From Aedes albopictus (Eukaryota; Arthropoda; Insecta; Diptera; Culicidae), in assembly GCF_035046485.1 (NCBI RefSeq), contig NC_085138.1, forward strand, positions 9,645,823 through 9,709,822: a stretch of DNA of 64,000 bases, read 5' to 3'. Of the stretch, positions 1 through 10,800 are shown in pieces. Positions within the stretch are counted from its first letter, which is position 1, and every line of letters begins with the position of its first letter. The notes beneath the pieces are model-generated. The model was not told the origin of the DNA and did not search any database. It saw only the letters and a program-made list of their open reading frames with translations. The position numbers were made by a program, and so were the translations under genes.

Positions 1-615
1 CTTGGGCGAGTTTTTGTAAACTAATTCGATAACTCCTTTGGAAATATGATTTTGGAATCTTTTTCGACAATTATTTTGAGAATTGATTAAGGTTATTGTT
101 TTTTGAAGATACCTATGACTAGTCCTTTGGAAATTCTTAAGGTAATTATTTTGAAAGTTTATCAGGCAATTCCTACGCGATTTCCCTAGTTGTTTCCTTA
201 TTGGGGAATTTTGCTGACAATCCCTTTGGCAATTAGTTTTTTGGAAAGTTCCTTTCGAAATCCATTCGGCAAGTTCTTTGAAAATTCTATCGTCAATTTG
301 TTCGTACATTTTTGGAAATTTCTCCAGCAACATCTCTGGAAATTCATTTGGCAATTTCTTTCGAAATTCCGTCTGTTATTTCCTTAGAAATTCCATTTGA
401 AAAGAATAGCGAATTTTAATAATTTCCAAGAATTTGCCAAAAAATGGTCCCAAAATACATTTACAAAGGTAATTCCCAAAGAATTTGGCGAACATATAAA
501 CAAATATACTTCCAAACAATTTTGCATAGAAATAGCTGAAGGCATCTCAAAGAAATTGCCGTTGAAATTTCCAAATAAATTACTACATAAATTGTCGAAG
601 GGAATCCCCATGAGT
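1..615. repeat. degenerate GAAATTCC-word repeat
   Basis: This tract is made of imperfect 15-25 bp words such as TTCCTTTGGAAATTC and GGCAATT, with no fixed period. The same word family recurs on the opposite strand at 59.6-60.5 kb and in related form across 42-50 kb. Open frames here (for example 397-777) are translations of the repeat and show no protein family. Confidence 0.6.
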
Positions 616-859
616 CATGGTGGTAGCGATAAACTGAGCTACGCGCGGGCAACTTTTTTATTCTTCAATCACTTAACCAAATTGACAGCTCTATTGTGCA
701 CTAGGACACTGCGTGAGCGATTCCAGTTGGAAGTTGTACTTCTATTTTGTACAGCGCCTAAATGTATTCTATTCTAATTGTATTGTATCGAACTTATTGC
801 CGTTGCGCTGCTATGTTGCGTGGCTGTTGGTTGTTCCTATTTCCAGTCCGATTGGGGGT

Positions 860-1046
860 CCATTATGGGTTGCCGTTCGACGATGTGCAAGTATCCGGGT
901 CCATTTGAGCCATGGGCTCAGAAGAGGGTCAGTGCCAGCTGCGCTCAGAGGGAAAGAGCAACTGACGAAAGTGCAGGGGCTGGGAATGAACCTATGACCA
1001 TCTGCTTATGAAGCAAACGTGTGACCAATTGCGCCACGGGCCCCGG
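860..1046 (-). repeat. tRNA-Met-like SINE head
   Basis: Read on the minus strand from about 1046, the sequence has an A-box-like TGGCGCAATTGG, an anticodon stem with loop TTCATAA (anticodon CAT, methionine), and a B-box-like GGTTCATTCCC. The D arm lacks proper pairing and is one base short, so it is not a functional tRNA. Non-tRNA sequence continues to at least position 860. A tRNA-derived SINE is the best reading; a decayed tRNA pseudogene is the alternative. The end of the body is not defined. Confidence 0.45.
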
Positions 1047-3200
1047 CAATCGTGGGCAACTTTGACAGCGCACTAGGTATATAGAAATAGATTATAGAGT
1101 GTTTTGGTACTTCTCAATAAGTTTACGCCATGGGCTAAATGTTGTGTATTGCATGTTTTAAGACCACAATGTTTGCCTTGTACGCTGGACTTCCTTCTCG
1201 ATTACCGAAGACAATGGTATGTTACATCCTAATGTGAAATTGTCAAAAAGCTAATTACCCCAACCTCCAGATCAAGTTCAGCTACACAATGTGACATGTC
1301 ACGCAAGTGCTACCATCCAACCATTAGCGTAGAGTTCACCAGCCCACCAAGTAGAACCGGGTAATTTTACCACGTATGCGTCCGTAACTGGCCGGTCGGT
1401 CGACCCACCATCACCGCCAGGGTCAAGTTCATTTCGGTATATCTTTCCCTATCTCATTCCATACAAACATTGCGCAATGGTCGTGTATAATTATATCGGC
1501 CGGGCAGCACCTACACTAGGTACGTGAACTAAGAGGGAAAAAAAGCTCACATTCCACGGTTACGCTGCCTCATATAGGCGCACGGTCACCCGGTCCAGGG
1601 GCCCCCGATTAAGATACGCATATTAACTACCTACCTATCTTACCGTAATTACCACCACGCTCCATACCGGTCGGCTCGGTACACATCTAGTAATAATCAG
1701 AGAAAACAAACTAACGAACGAGACTCGGCGAAACTTTTCGCCTCTGCTGAACTCCGCGCTGGAGCTGCGGCTGAGGCTGAGACTGCTCGCTGAGGTCACC
1801 TCTCGAAGTTTCACACACTCGCATCGAAGCAGCCGTCGTCGAGCTTGTTCCGGACGTGGTTCAAGAGTGTCCCCAAGATCGCAGCAACCCAATTATCTGC
1901 GAATCGCACATACACAAAAAAAAGTGAGGCAACTTATTTTTTACCAACCTACTGAGACGTGTCGGTAAACATCGTCGTCATCGCATCGGTTGAGCCAGAT
2001 TGACCCCTCTTGACATGGCGTAGGTTACATGTGTCGTCGCTAATGGCACGTGCTTTTGCGTTCGTCAGGTTCTGGGGTACGACATAGGTACTGGGATCGA
2101 AACATAATGCCCTAGAGCCTAATGGTAAGAAGAGTGAGAGAGCTACAAATTTGCAAACGTTTTTCAAGTTCAAGTGCTGTGATTTACGTGCACTTTTTTG
2201 CGACGATTTGGATCTGCTAAACATTAGCTACATTATACCATGAACAATTTGTGCGGTTTATGCTCGAGGCTGTACGAAGGTATATTGCGTACACTTAATA
2301 AGCGACACCGTATCCTCGAATCCTCGAAGCGCGAAATGGTTCAATTGAAAACCATGGATATGTCTCACATAGACATACCGACATGATTCTGGCAGTGAAC
2401 TCTTTGTTTTCCACTTCGTACTTTGTGAAGTTAGTTCCTGTAACTTGCATTTTGATGAAAACGGTCGAGCATTAGGTTCAACACATTCGACATCTGTTTG
2501 TCTGTGCGCACGCTAGTTACGCTCATCTGGTCACGGTTGATTGGATCACAGACAAGACTAACTGCGAACCGCGGGTCTGTAGGTACTAGTTCGCCCGCCC
2601 CGCGTGTTAGTTGAGAGTTGGGAAATCGCACATTTGGTTGTCTGACAACGAGCAAGGTAGCAGAGAGAAGAAAAAAAAAAACAACACAGAACTTCGACTT
2701 AGTTGCACCGTCTGTCCGCGTCCTTGTTCGACGGATGGTCTAGATCGTCGGTTGTTTCGCTTTGGTTGGAATGCCCAAGACAAGACATAACTCTGATGCA
2801 ATTAAGAAGCTTGGTGAAGAATTTGTTGCGTAACAATAAGCTAAATAAATTGGTTTTTGTTTCAAGATTTTTAAAATGTGTTTTTTTTTTTGCTTTTTTT
2901 GGGTAGTAATGAGGTTAACCCAAGTTACTAACTAAATAAACGTCCGAACTATAACTGACTAAAAGCTCTGAACTGGAAAAATTCCAAGTGCACGAAGTTA
3001 TAGAAATCGAATCTAAAAAAATATGTTAAACAAGTGCGGAGTAGTCTTTTTGAAGTTTATGAAGGAAATCCTGGAGAAGTAATAGCAGAGATCTTATTGT
3101 TTTTTTTTTTGCCTCCCTTGTTGGGGAAATTAAGCCACTGCGTCCAATAAGCTGAACTTTTTTGGTATATCTTAAATTGTTTTTTAGGAACAATTTCTGA
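1047..3200. other. unassigned mostly unique sequence
   Basis: About 2.1 kb without a recognised gene or repeat. The part at 1370-2700 is more GC-rich than its surroundings and could be a host gene's 5' region or intron, but no splice-consistent coding exon was found. A long T tract lies at 2881-2901 and another near 3100. Confidence 0.3.
1949..2224 (-). CDS. hypothetical 91-aa frame, weak
   Basis: This ATG-initiated frame has a basic N-terminus (RSKSSQKSARK, residues 4-14) followed by a hydrophobic stretch at about residues 23-42, which would fit a signal anchor or signal peptide. The rest is polar and matches no family I recognise. It sits alone in unassigned DNA with no adjacent coding exon. 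It may be a first coding exon, but a chance frame in a GC-richer stretch is equally likely. Confidence 0.15.
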   Translation of the reverse strand: MFSRSKSSQKSARKSQHLNLKNVCKFVALSLFLPLGSRALCFDPSTYVVPQNLTNAKARAISDDTCNLRHVKRGQSGSTDAMTTMFTDTSQ

Positions 3201-3204
3201 AGTA

Positions 3205-3338
3205 ATCATGAAAGAACATCTTTACGAATCCTTTCGAAGGAAGAACTCACATCTCGTGAGTTTGTTGGGAGTGGGATTCGATCCCAGGTCCTTTGCGTGA
3301 CAGTCACTTGCTTTAACCATCACACCAGGTCCGCTCCA
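3205..3338 (-). mobile_element. Feilai-like tRNA-derived SINE, copy 1
   Basis: On the minus strand the copy starts TGGAGCGGACCTGGTGTGAT and contains the B-box-like GGGATCGAATCCC, as in the five other copies in this window. The 3' half is diverged or truncated. A possible 7-bp duplication AGTAATC flanks it (about 3199 and 3340), weaker than in the other copies. Confidence 0.7.
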
Positions 3339-3735
3339 CAGTAATCTTCGGGAAATTTATGTAGAAACTTCTGGGGTTCACCTGGAAGAACTCCTTGAGA
3401 TGGCTCTGGAGGATTTCTTAGGAGAATTCTATGAGAAAAGAAAACCTGAAGTTATCTTTGAAGAAGTATCTGGAAGAACCTCTTGAGAAAACTTCATAGG
3501 AGAATTTTATTCGAAACTTTTGGAAGAATTCAAGGTAAAAATCCTGGAGAAGTCTCTTGAAAAATTGTTTTCTGATTGACACTATTGACACTATTTCTGA
3601 AGAAATATCTGAAGTAAGCCACGCCTGGATGAATCCTTGAAATAATTTCTGCAGATATCCTAACACTGAAAACTGCAGACGAAGAGATTGGAAGAGTTCT
3701 TGAATAAATCTATATACATTTCTGAAATGATTCCT
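3339..3735. repeat. degenerate GGAAGAATTC-word repeat
   Basis: Irregular words such as CTGGAAGAACTCCTTGAGA recur with no fixed period. The same material resumes at 8160-8460 beyond the foldback element, so the foldback appears to have inserted into this repeat. Confidence 0.55.
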
Positions 3736-4329
3736 GGAGAGTCACAATGGTTTATTTTCCAATTTTCACGCTCATAATTAATAGCTCGTAGGATTGAGGA
3801 AATCGAGCAATGGTGTCTTCGGTACAGTTGACGGGAATGACCAGCGCCATATTTTGACAGCTAGAGTTTTCGGATCAATCCCCCTAAAAGTGAGATACAT
3901 TTTTTTTGATTGTCGTGATAAAGGGTTGACGTCTTCGGCAAAGTTGTAGCATTTTTGATTCCAAACAACTTTTCTGTAGACATCAATGTTGTAATTTTCA
4001 GATATAGAGGCCTGTGTTTGAAAGTTAACCCCAAAAACACGGTTTTAAGTGGTACGGTCAGAATTTGGTCAAACAATTTTTTTCATAACTTTGGACTGCG
4101 TACACCAAAATAGCTGATTTATGTAGCTAATGCCATAAAATTTTCATCAAAATCGGTTTAGTTTTTGCGGAGATATTGTTGAATCATGAGATCTGAAATT
4201 TTAAAATTTTGTACAAAGAGGCTTCAAAAATAAGAACACATTTTTAATGTTTTATTTATAGAGCCAGAAATACTGAACCGAATTCAATGATTTTTTTTTC
4301 TGTATATAAAGAATGCATGTACAAATGTA

Positions 4330-6240
4330 TTTTTTAGTATCAGATGCAGACAGAGAACAAAACCAGTGACAACCATAGACAACCAGACACAGCATTCGAT
4401 GAAAAAGTCACAGACAACAGACGTTGAAAATTTTGATTTTTTTTTTTTAATATTTGACTCTTTAAAATGTTTTTTACTGTCAGATGCAGAAAACAAAACC
4501 AGTGACAACCTTAGACAACCAGACACAGCATTTGATGGAAAAAATCACAGACAACAGACGTTGAAATTTTTGATTTTTTTTAAATTTGCCATTTTAATGC
4601 TTATTTACTGTCAGATGCAGAAAACAAAACCAGTGACAACCATAGACAACCAGACACAGCATTTGATGAAAATTTTTTTTGGAAATTTTGATTTTTTAAA
4701 TATTTGACTCTTCCTGTCAGATGCAGAAAATAAAACCAGGACAACCATAGACAACCAGACACAACATATGATGAAAACAAAACAAAACAAACAAAACCAG
4801 TGACAACCATAGACAACCAGACACAGCATTTGATGAAAAAACCACAGACAACAGACGTTGAAATTTTTGATTTATTTTTAAATTTGACATTTTAATGCTT
4901 ATTTACTGTCAGATGCAGAAAACAAAACCAGTGACAACCATAGACAACCAGACACAGCATTTGATGAAAAAACCACAGACAACAGACGTTGAAATTTTTG
5001 ATTTTTTTTAAATTTGACATTTTAATGCTTATTTACTGTCAGATGCAGAAAACAAAACCAGTGACAACCATAGACAACCAGACACAGCATTTAATGAAAT
5101 TTTTTTTTGGAAATTTCGATTTTTTAAATATTTGACTCTTCCTGTCAGATGCAGAAAATAAAACCAGGACAACCATAGACAACCAGACACAACATTTGAT
5201 GAAAAAATCACTGACAACAGACGTTGAAAATTTTGTTTTTTTTTTAATTTGACACTTTGGGGCTGTCCATAAACCACGTGGTCATTTTTTTGGGACTTTT
5301 AAACCCCACCCCCCCCCCCGCGTGGTCATTTTTCCATACAAATTTTTTTATATGTCCATACAAAATAATCATTGGCCAAACCCCCCCCCCCCCCCCCCCC
5401 CCACTCATGACCACGTGGTTTATGGACAGCCCCTTTAATGCTTTTTTACTGCAAGATGCAGAAAACAAAACCAGTGACAACCATAGACAACTAGACACAG
5501 CATTTGATGGAAAAAATCACAAGCAACAGACGTTGAATATTTCTTTTTTTCAATATTTGACACTTTAATGCTTTTTACTGTCAGATGCAGAAAACAAAAC
5601 CAGTGATAATCGTAGATAACCAGACACAGCATTTGATGGAAAAATCACATACAACAGACGTTGGAAATTTTGATTTTGTTAAATATTGGACACTAATTAT
5701 TTTTTACTATCAGATGAAGAAAACAAAACCAGCGACAACCATAGACAAGCAGACATAGCATTCGATGAAAAAAAATCACAGACAGCAGACGTTGAAAAGT
5801 TAGATTTTTTTCAATATTTGACACTTCAATTCTTTTTTACTGTCAAACGCAGAAAACAAAACCAGTGACAACCATAGATAACCAGACACAGCATTCGATG
5901 AAAAAATAAAATCACAGACAGCAGACGTGGAAAATTTTGATTTTTTTTTAAATATTTGACACTTTAATTCTTTTTTACTGTCAGACGCAGGAAACAAAAC
6001 CAGTGACAGCCATAGACAACCAGACACAGCATTTGATGCAAAAAATCACAAACAATAGACGTTGGAAATTTTGATTTTTTTAAATATTTGACACTTTAAT
6101 GCTTTTTTACTATCAGATGCAGAAAGCGAAACCAGTGACAACCTGTCTAAGGTTGTCTAAACCAGACACAGCATTTTATAAAAAAAAACACAGACAACAG
6201 ACGTTGAAAATTTTGATTTTTTTAATGCAGAAAAGAATCT
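4330..6240 (+). repeat. ~130-bp minisatellite array, about 14 units
   Basis: Each unit begins near CAGATGCAGAAAACAAAACC, continues with GTGACAACCATAGACAACCA and CAGACAACAGACGTTGAAA, and ends in a T-rich spacer with TATTTGACACTTTAATGC. Unit starts are near 4341, 4481, 4612, 4718, 4920, 5040, 5146, 5452, 5582, 5711, 5844, 5982 and 6114. A truncated unit lies near 4790. Units starting at 4612/4718 and 5040/5146 share a shortened spacer variant, suggesting a higher-order duplication of about 428 bp. The array is interrupted by a MITE at 5259-5433. Open frames through the array are repeat translations. Confidence 0.9.
5259..5433. mobile_element. GGGGCTGT-TIR MITE, copy a
   Basis: The ends are perfect inverted repeats (GGGGCTGTCCATAAACC and its complement), with CACGTGGTCAT continuing inward. 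The element sits inside a minisatellite unit and is flanked by TTT on both sides. Removing it with one TTT restores the usual unit sequence CACTTTAATGC. The middle is a C homopolymer that may be mis-sized in the assembly. Confidence 0.9.
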
Positions 6241-6690
6241 GTCACTCTTAGACAAACGAATGCAACAGTTGCTGGAAATAACACAGATAGCCCAGTTTGT
6301 CTGTCCGGTGACTTCAACGAAGTATTTTCAGATGTAAATATAAGCTGCATTGAATTCACAAAAAAAACTCCAAAACGTAGAAAAATATAATGCTTTTCTT
6401 ATTTAATATCTATAGCCGTGAATAACACATGAACCGTTTATGTTGAAAAAAAAACTTGCCACGGGCGCTACTGCGTCCACAAATAAACTAGTTCATACAT
6501 AATGGCTCAAAATTTTACTTAGATCATATTTGTATAACAGTATTATACTGTAAAATTTTCATATAAATCGGAGCAGTATTAGTTATTTTATAACCAAAAG
6601 TGTGCTCTACTGATCTTAAATTGTCAAAGATTTACTATGGAGGGCCTTTGCACAAAATTCTAAAAAGGTCGTTGGTTTTATCTTTATATC
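6240..6690. other. spacer inside the inner element
   Basis: This stretch lies between the last minisatellite unit and the right inverted repeat. It is AT-rich unique sequence with no open frame or repeat that I recognise. Confidence 0.4.
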
Positions 6691-8161
6691 AACCAATACT
6701 TAATGGATTTTGATGAAAATTTTATGGCATAAGCTACACATAATGTGGCATTACTGGTCCAAAACTCAGCTGTTTTAGTGTACGCAGTCTGACGTTATGA
6801 AAAAAAAATGTATGACCAAATTTTGACCGTACCACCCTTTAAAACATACATTTGTTGATTTTTTACAATACAATGTTCTGCAAAGTTGTATATATCAAAA
6901 AAATATGCAACTTTGCCGAACACATCAAAGCTGTAAGAATTAAATGAGACGAGTTATAGATAATTTTTTTTATTTTTTCCATAGACTTTTAGGGATAAAT
7001 ATATTTTTTATGAGCAAAACGGTACAGCTACCCTTATCAGAAAGTACATCTAAAGAGCTTTCAAATAAGGGTTAGTTTGTCCATCCACGATCGTCTACTG
7101 AGAAGATATGACCATATTAAAAATGTCCTTACTACGATTTAATTGCATTCAAATCTACATTGACAGAAAAAAATCATGGCTACTATGATGAAATATTAGC
7201 TAAACCCACTTTCGTCTTATCTAAAAGTTTATTGTGTTGACTTTCTTCATAGAAAATTTCAAAACGCTTTCCAGAATAACTTATGAGTTGTTTGGCTCTG
7301 TGAGAGCGTATGAAACCCCCATAAATCTTAATATTTTATTCAATGAATGGGATTTGTACCAAATAGTAGAAATCTTATAAAATGGCAGTGGAAAACGTTT
7401 TTAGAACATAATTGCCATTTAAAACAATCAGGACTGTTGCGCAAATTAGCTTAAAGAAGGCTATATATTATTTGGTCATAGTAGCCATGAATTTTACTGT
7501 CAAAGTAGATTTGAATGCAGTTAAATCGTATGGACATTTTTTTTATTATGGTCATATCTCCTCAGTAGATGATCGTGGACGAACAAACTAACCCTCATTT
7601 GAAAGCTTTTTAGATGTACTCTCTGATAAGGGTATCTTCAGCTGCACCTGTTTGTCCCCAAGAAAGATATTTATCCCTAAAAGGGAATGAAAAAAATCAT
7701 TAATTTATCTATAACTCGTCGCGTTCAATTCTTACAGCTTTGATGTCCTCGGCAATGTTGCGTATTTTATTGATTCATACAACTTTGCAGAACATTGTAT
7801 GGATCTAAAATTCAACAAACGTATGTTTTACCTGAAAATCGTGTTTTTGGGGTAAACTTTCAAACACAGGCCTCTATCTCCATTGATGTAAAAATTACAA
7901 CATTGACGTCTTCAGGAAAGTTGTTTGGAATCAAAAATGCTACAACTTTGCCGAAAACGTCTACCCTCTACCTCAACAATTAAAAAAAAAAACAATTTTG
8001 TATCTCACTTTTAGGGGGATTGATCCGAAAACACTAGCTGTCAAAATATGGCGCTGGTCATTCCCGTCAACTTTGCCGAAGACACCATTGCCCTATTTCC
8101 TTAATCCTACGAGCTATGATTTAAGAGCGTGAAAATGAGAAAATAAACCATTGTAGAGTGT

Positions 8162-8460
8162 TCCAAAACAGGAAGAACTGCTTGAGATACTTCTGGAGGA
8201 GTTCTTAAAAATATTTCTTGTAAAATGTCTCAGTGGAAAAGATCTGGTGGACGAAAAACCCTATCACATTGTTTTAAATAGTCGCTAGAGGAACTTTCGG
8301 AGGAAGCCCAGCAGAAACTTGTCACAAATCTTGAAGAATTCTTGAAAGAATCACTAAACTATGCTTCTGAAGAAATTAAGCTTTTCGAAGGAATCTACAA
8401 AGGAATTCCAGCCACCATTGCCAGGATATTGAAGTTTCCTGATTAATCGGTGAGATCGTT
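8162..8460. repeat. degenerate GGAGGAATTC-word repeat
   Basis: This is the same type of irregular word repeat as on the left flank of the foldback (3339-3735), for example AGGAAGAACTGCTTGAGATA. It marks the far side of the outer foldback's insertion site. Confidence 0.5.
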
Positions 8461-8529
8461 TCAAGCTGTGTTTTTTTCTATCCTATCTTTTGTGATGCTG
8501 TTCACATCCCGCTTCCTTCTTCAAGAAAA

Positions 8530-8690
8530 ACGTATTTTGTTTCATTTACGAGAGCAAGTAAAGGCGCTTAAGCCTAGGCGTAAGGGCCAAGACACAGAGT
8601 AAATACCTGTGTTCCATCCCAGTAATCCGAAGACTACGGAGTGACGTTAACTTTCTTAGCTACGTCACTCCCACCGACTTTTCACTTTAT
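8530..8690 (+). repeat. dispersed repeat, copy 1 of 2
   Basis: The segment with GGCGCTTAAGCCTA and CGGAGTGACGTTAACTTTC resembles 46590-46740, which has GGCACTTAAGCCTA and TGGAGTGACATTAATTTTC followed by the shared CAACGTCACTCCCA-type end. It is a diverged interspersed repeat of unknown class, in the same orientation at both sites. Confidence 0.45.
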
Positions 8691-9200
8691 TCTGAGGAGT
8701 TGAAAAATTCCGTTCCCACTTTTTTGAGGCATGACATCTACATAACTATTCTGAACAATTTTAAGGCTAATGGTATCCGCATTTATATTTAATCAAATGC
8801 GTGAAAATTTCGCGCTTCAAAATTACTCTAAAATCTTTTGTTGAGCACTGCATCAAAATCCGCGGGTAGAGAACGATTATTTAATCCGGGTGAAGAAATA
8901 GGTTCAACTGCTTCAATTTTATCTTCTAATTCTTTACTTGCGATTACTTGGCGTAGCGCCAAAAGCAGAATCAATTTTTCATCAGCCGATTACAGAATAA
9001 ATGCTCGAAATGCGAGCCCGCTGGACCGCTGTTAAACACGACCGGACGCAGTTACGGCTTGCTGCGATCTCTGCATTCTTTCTATGTTCAGCTTGTGATT
9101 GAAAACTAAAATGCCTTGAAAATCACTGAAGATTTTGCACACTAATTCAAATTGGACAGACTTACATAATTCATTGTTAGCGTGTCAATTTTGACGTCGC
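8691..9200. other. unassigned sequence before the jockey relic
   Basis: No recognised feature. A 65-codon frame at 8838-9035 has no family resemblance and is probably chance. Confidence 0.3.
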
Positions 9201-9204
9201 GAAT

Positions 9205-10760
9205 TTCCCTTTTGCTGCTATGGACCGTGGAAACTATGCCGAGGCTTTATACACTGATTTTACCAAAGCTTTCGATAGGGTTGACATCAAACTACAGCGC
9301 GCGGGATTTTCAAGTGAACTTCTGACATGGATTGAATCATATTTGTCAAACAGGATACAGTCAGTTCAGTTTAAAGGAAAGATATCTAATCACGTCAATG
9401 CTACATCTGGTGTTCCACATAGCTCACATTTAGGGCCTCTACTTTTCATTTTATTTGTTATTGATGTAACTCTCATATTAAAACGACTAAGAGTTCTGAT
9501 TTATGCTGACGATATGAAATTATATATGGAAATATTGAACAAGGCAGATTTAATAGAATTTCAACGAGAGATTGATGTTTTCCATAATTGGTGTCTAAAA
9601 AGTCTGCTTGATATAAATGTTAAAAAGTGTTACATAATATCCTTCACAAGGAAGCGCGAGCCATCCAATTTCAACTGCGTGCTGGGCAATGAACAAGTGG
9701 TAAGACAAACCAAAGTAAGAGATTTAGGAGTTGTTACGTACAGAATAGTTTAGATATAGGTAGTCCGATATATGACTCACCAGTCGAACAGAAACAGAAT
9801 GAGCATGAATATCGCCCATAAAAATTTCTCTAGTTTGCGCACCGCAGACCGATAGCAGTGTAAGTCGTGCAGGTAGTCCCCGATCCTCGGCTTTTGAGTG
9901 CCACCTATCGCGCTGTTGAACAGCAACACAGATTGCTTAATTTAGTTATCTCCCGTACGTCGGCCGCGTCGGCAACAAGTAAATACAGTCCGCTACAGTA
10001 ACGTTTTTTTGTATCGTGTTTTATTGCAATCAATAAACTACCGGTTAAGTGCAAAGTCGACGTTTTAGAATCAAGTCCGAAATACTATTCGGCGAATGAT
10101 CCGTGGGTGTGATTATCCGGCCAGTGAAGAGTTTGTTTTATACGTAACAGGAGTATTACTGGACTCTAAGCTTTCTTTTGTTGATCATTACAACTCAATT
10201 ATTCATAAATATCAAAGTATGCTTGGCTTTATTAAAAGATTCAGCTATCATTTCAAAGATCCTTACACAATAAAGACTCTATATGTGTCATATGTGAGAT
10301 CAATACTAGAATATTGTAGCGTTGTTTGGTCTCCATATCAAGGTGTTCATTCAAATTGTATTGAATCTGTACAAAAACAATTGTTACTCTTTGCTCTAAG
10401 AAAACTAGGATGGGCATCCTATCCTCTTCCGGCGTATGAGTCCCGGTGCTTGCTTATCAATTTTAGAAACTCTTAAGAAAAGAAGGGAAATTGCATGTAT
10501 AGCTTTTATAAACGATCTTATCTTACAACGCACTCAATCGGAAGATTTATTAGCGAGCTTAAATTTTTATGCTCCATTTCGCTCTTTAAGATCACGTAAC
10601 ATATTTCAGCTCAAATCGCTACGAACCTCATATGCTATAAACGAGCTCACACATAACATGTTATATAAGTATCAATATCTGTAAATTTATACATTAAGCT
10701 TGTAGTCTACAAAGATTGACGAAATAAATAAAAAAATAAATAAATTTTGAGATAGAAAAA
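9205..10760 (+). pseudogene. jockey-type non-LTR reverse transcriptase relic
   Basis: The frame from 9220 carries reverse transcriptase landmarks: DFTKAFD (residues 13-19, motif A), GVPHSSHLGP (64-73, normally GVPQGS..GP) and YADD (95-98, catalytic motif C). The thumb and C-terminal part resumes at 10155 with LLDSKLSFVDHY, VRSILEYCSVVW and KLGW, then shifts frame by one base near 10460 (an extra T in AATTTTAG) and ends at 10684. A short AATAAATAAAAAAATAAATAAA-type tail follows. The copy is 5'-truncated, lacking the endonuclease and gag, and has a small deletion after FDRVDI. A 418-bp LTR splits it at 9732-10149. The clade is inferred from the C-terminal motif pattern; R1/I relatives are less likely. 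Confidence 0.85.
9732..10149. mobile_element. solo LTR, 418 bp, TSD GGAGT
   Basis: The insert begins TGTTACGTA and ends TACGTAACA, a perfect 9-bp inverted terminus with TG...CA ends. It is flanked by GGAGT at 9727-9731 and 10150-10154. Removing the insert and one GGAGT restores the codons for DLGVLLDSK of the jockey relic. It contains an AATAAA at 10031-10036 and no coding region. These are the marks of an LTR retrotransposon reduced to one LTR by recombination. The superfamily (copia, Pao/Bel or gypsy) cannot be set from the LTR alone. Confidence 0.92.
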
Positions 10761-10800
10761 ATCAAAAATTATTAAGACATATATTAAAAATATATATACG

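Larger units (their letters stand above)
4038..6838. mobile_element. inner inverted-repeat element with minisatellite
   Basis: Sequence at 4038-4180 (GTGGTACGGTCAGAATTTGG) is the inverted copy of 6690-6838, and both lie exactly where the outer foldback's left arm is broken. The flanks share TTTAA, which may be the target duplication, but the boundary is ambiguous by a few bases. Between the ends lies the ~130-bp minisatellite. No transposase is visible. The superfamily is unassigned; a TTAA-type duplication would suggest piggyBac, but the evidence is weak. Confidence 0.6.
3741..8161. mobile_element. outer foldback (long inverted-repeat) element
   Basis: The left end (CAATGGTTTATTTTCC) and the reverse complement of the right end match closely for roughly 300 bp (3741-4037 against about 7850-8161). 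The inverted repeat then continues between 6840-7200 and 7480-7840. The full arms are therefore about 650-700 bp around a ~280-bp loop (7200-7480). The left arm is interrupted at 4038-6838 by a separate element. No transposase frame is present; the open frames at 3861-4076 (minus) and 7795-7983 (plus) are the same arm read twice. No clear target duplication was identified. Confidence 0.75.

Noticed and set aside
972..1046. Functional tRNA-Met gene
   Set aside because: The D arm cannot pair and the region continues as a SINE-like body.
3861..4076. Two similar frames at 3861-4076 and 7795-7983 as paralogous genes
   Set aside because: They are the same foldback arm read in opposite orientation.
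4366..4707. 113-codon frame in the minisatellite
   Set aside because: It repeats with the array unit and has no independent support.
5259..5433. CRISPR-like spacing of repeats
   Set aside because: The array units are long, tandem and diverged in a mosquito-type genome; there are no spacers of constant length.
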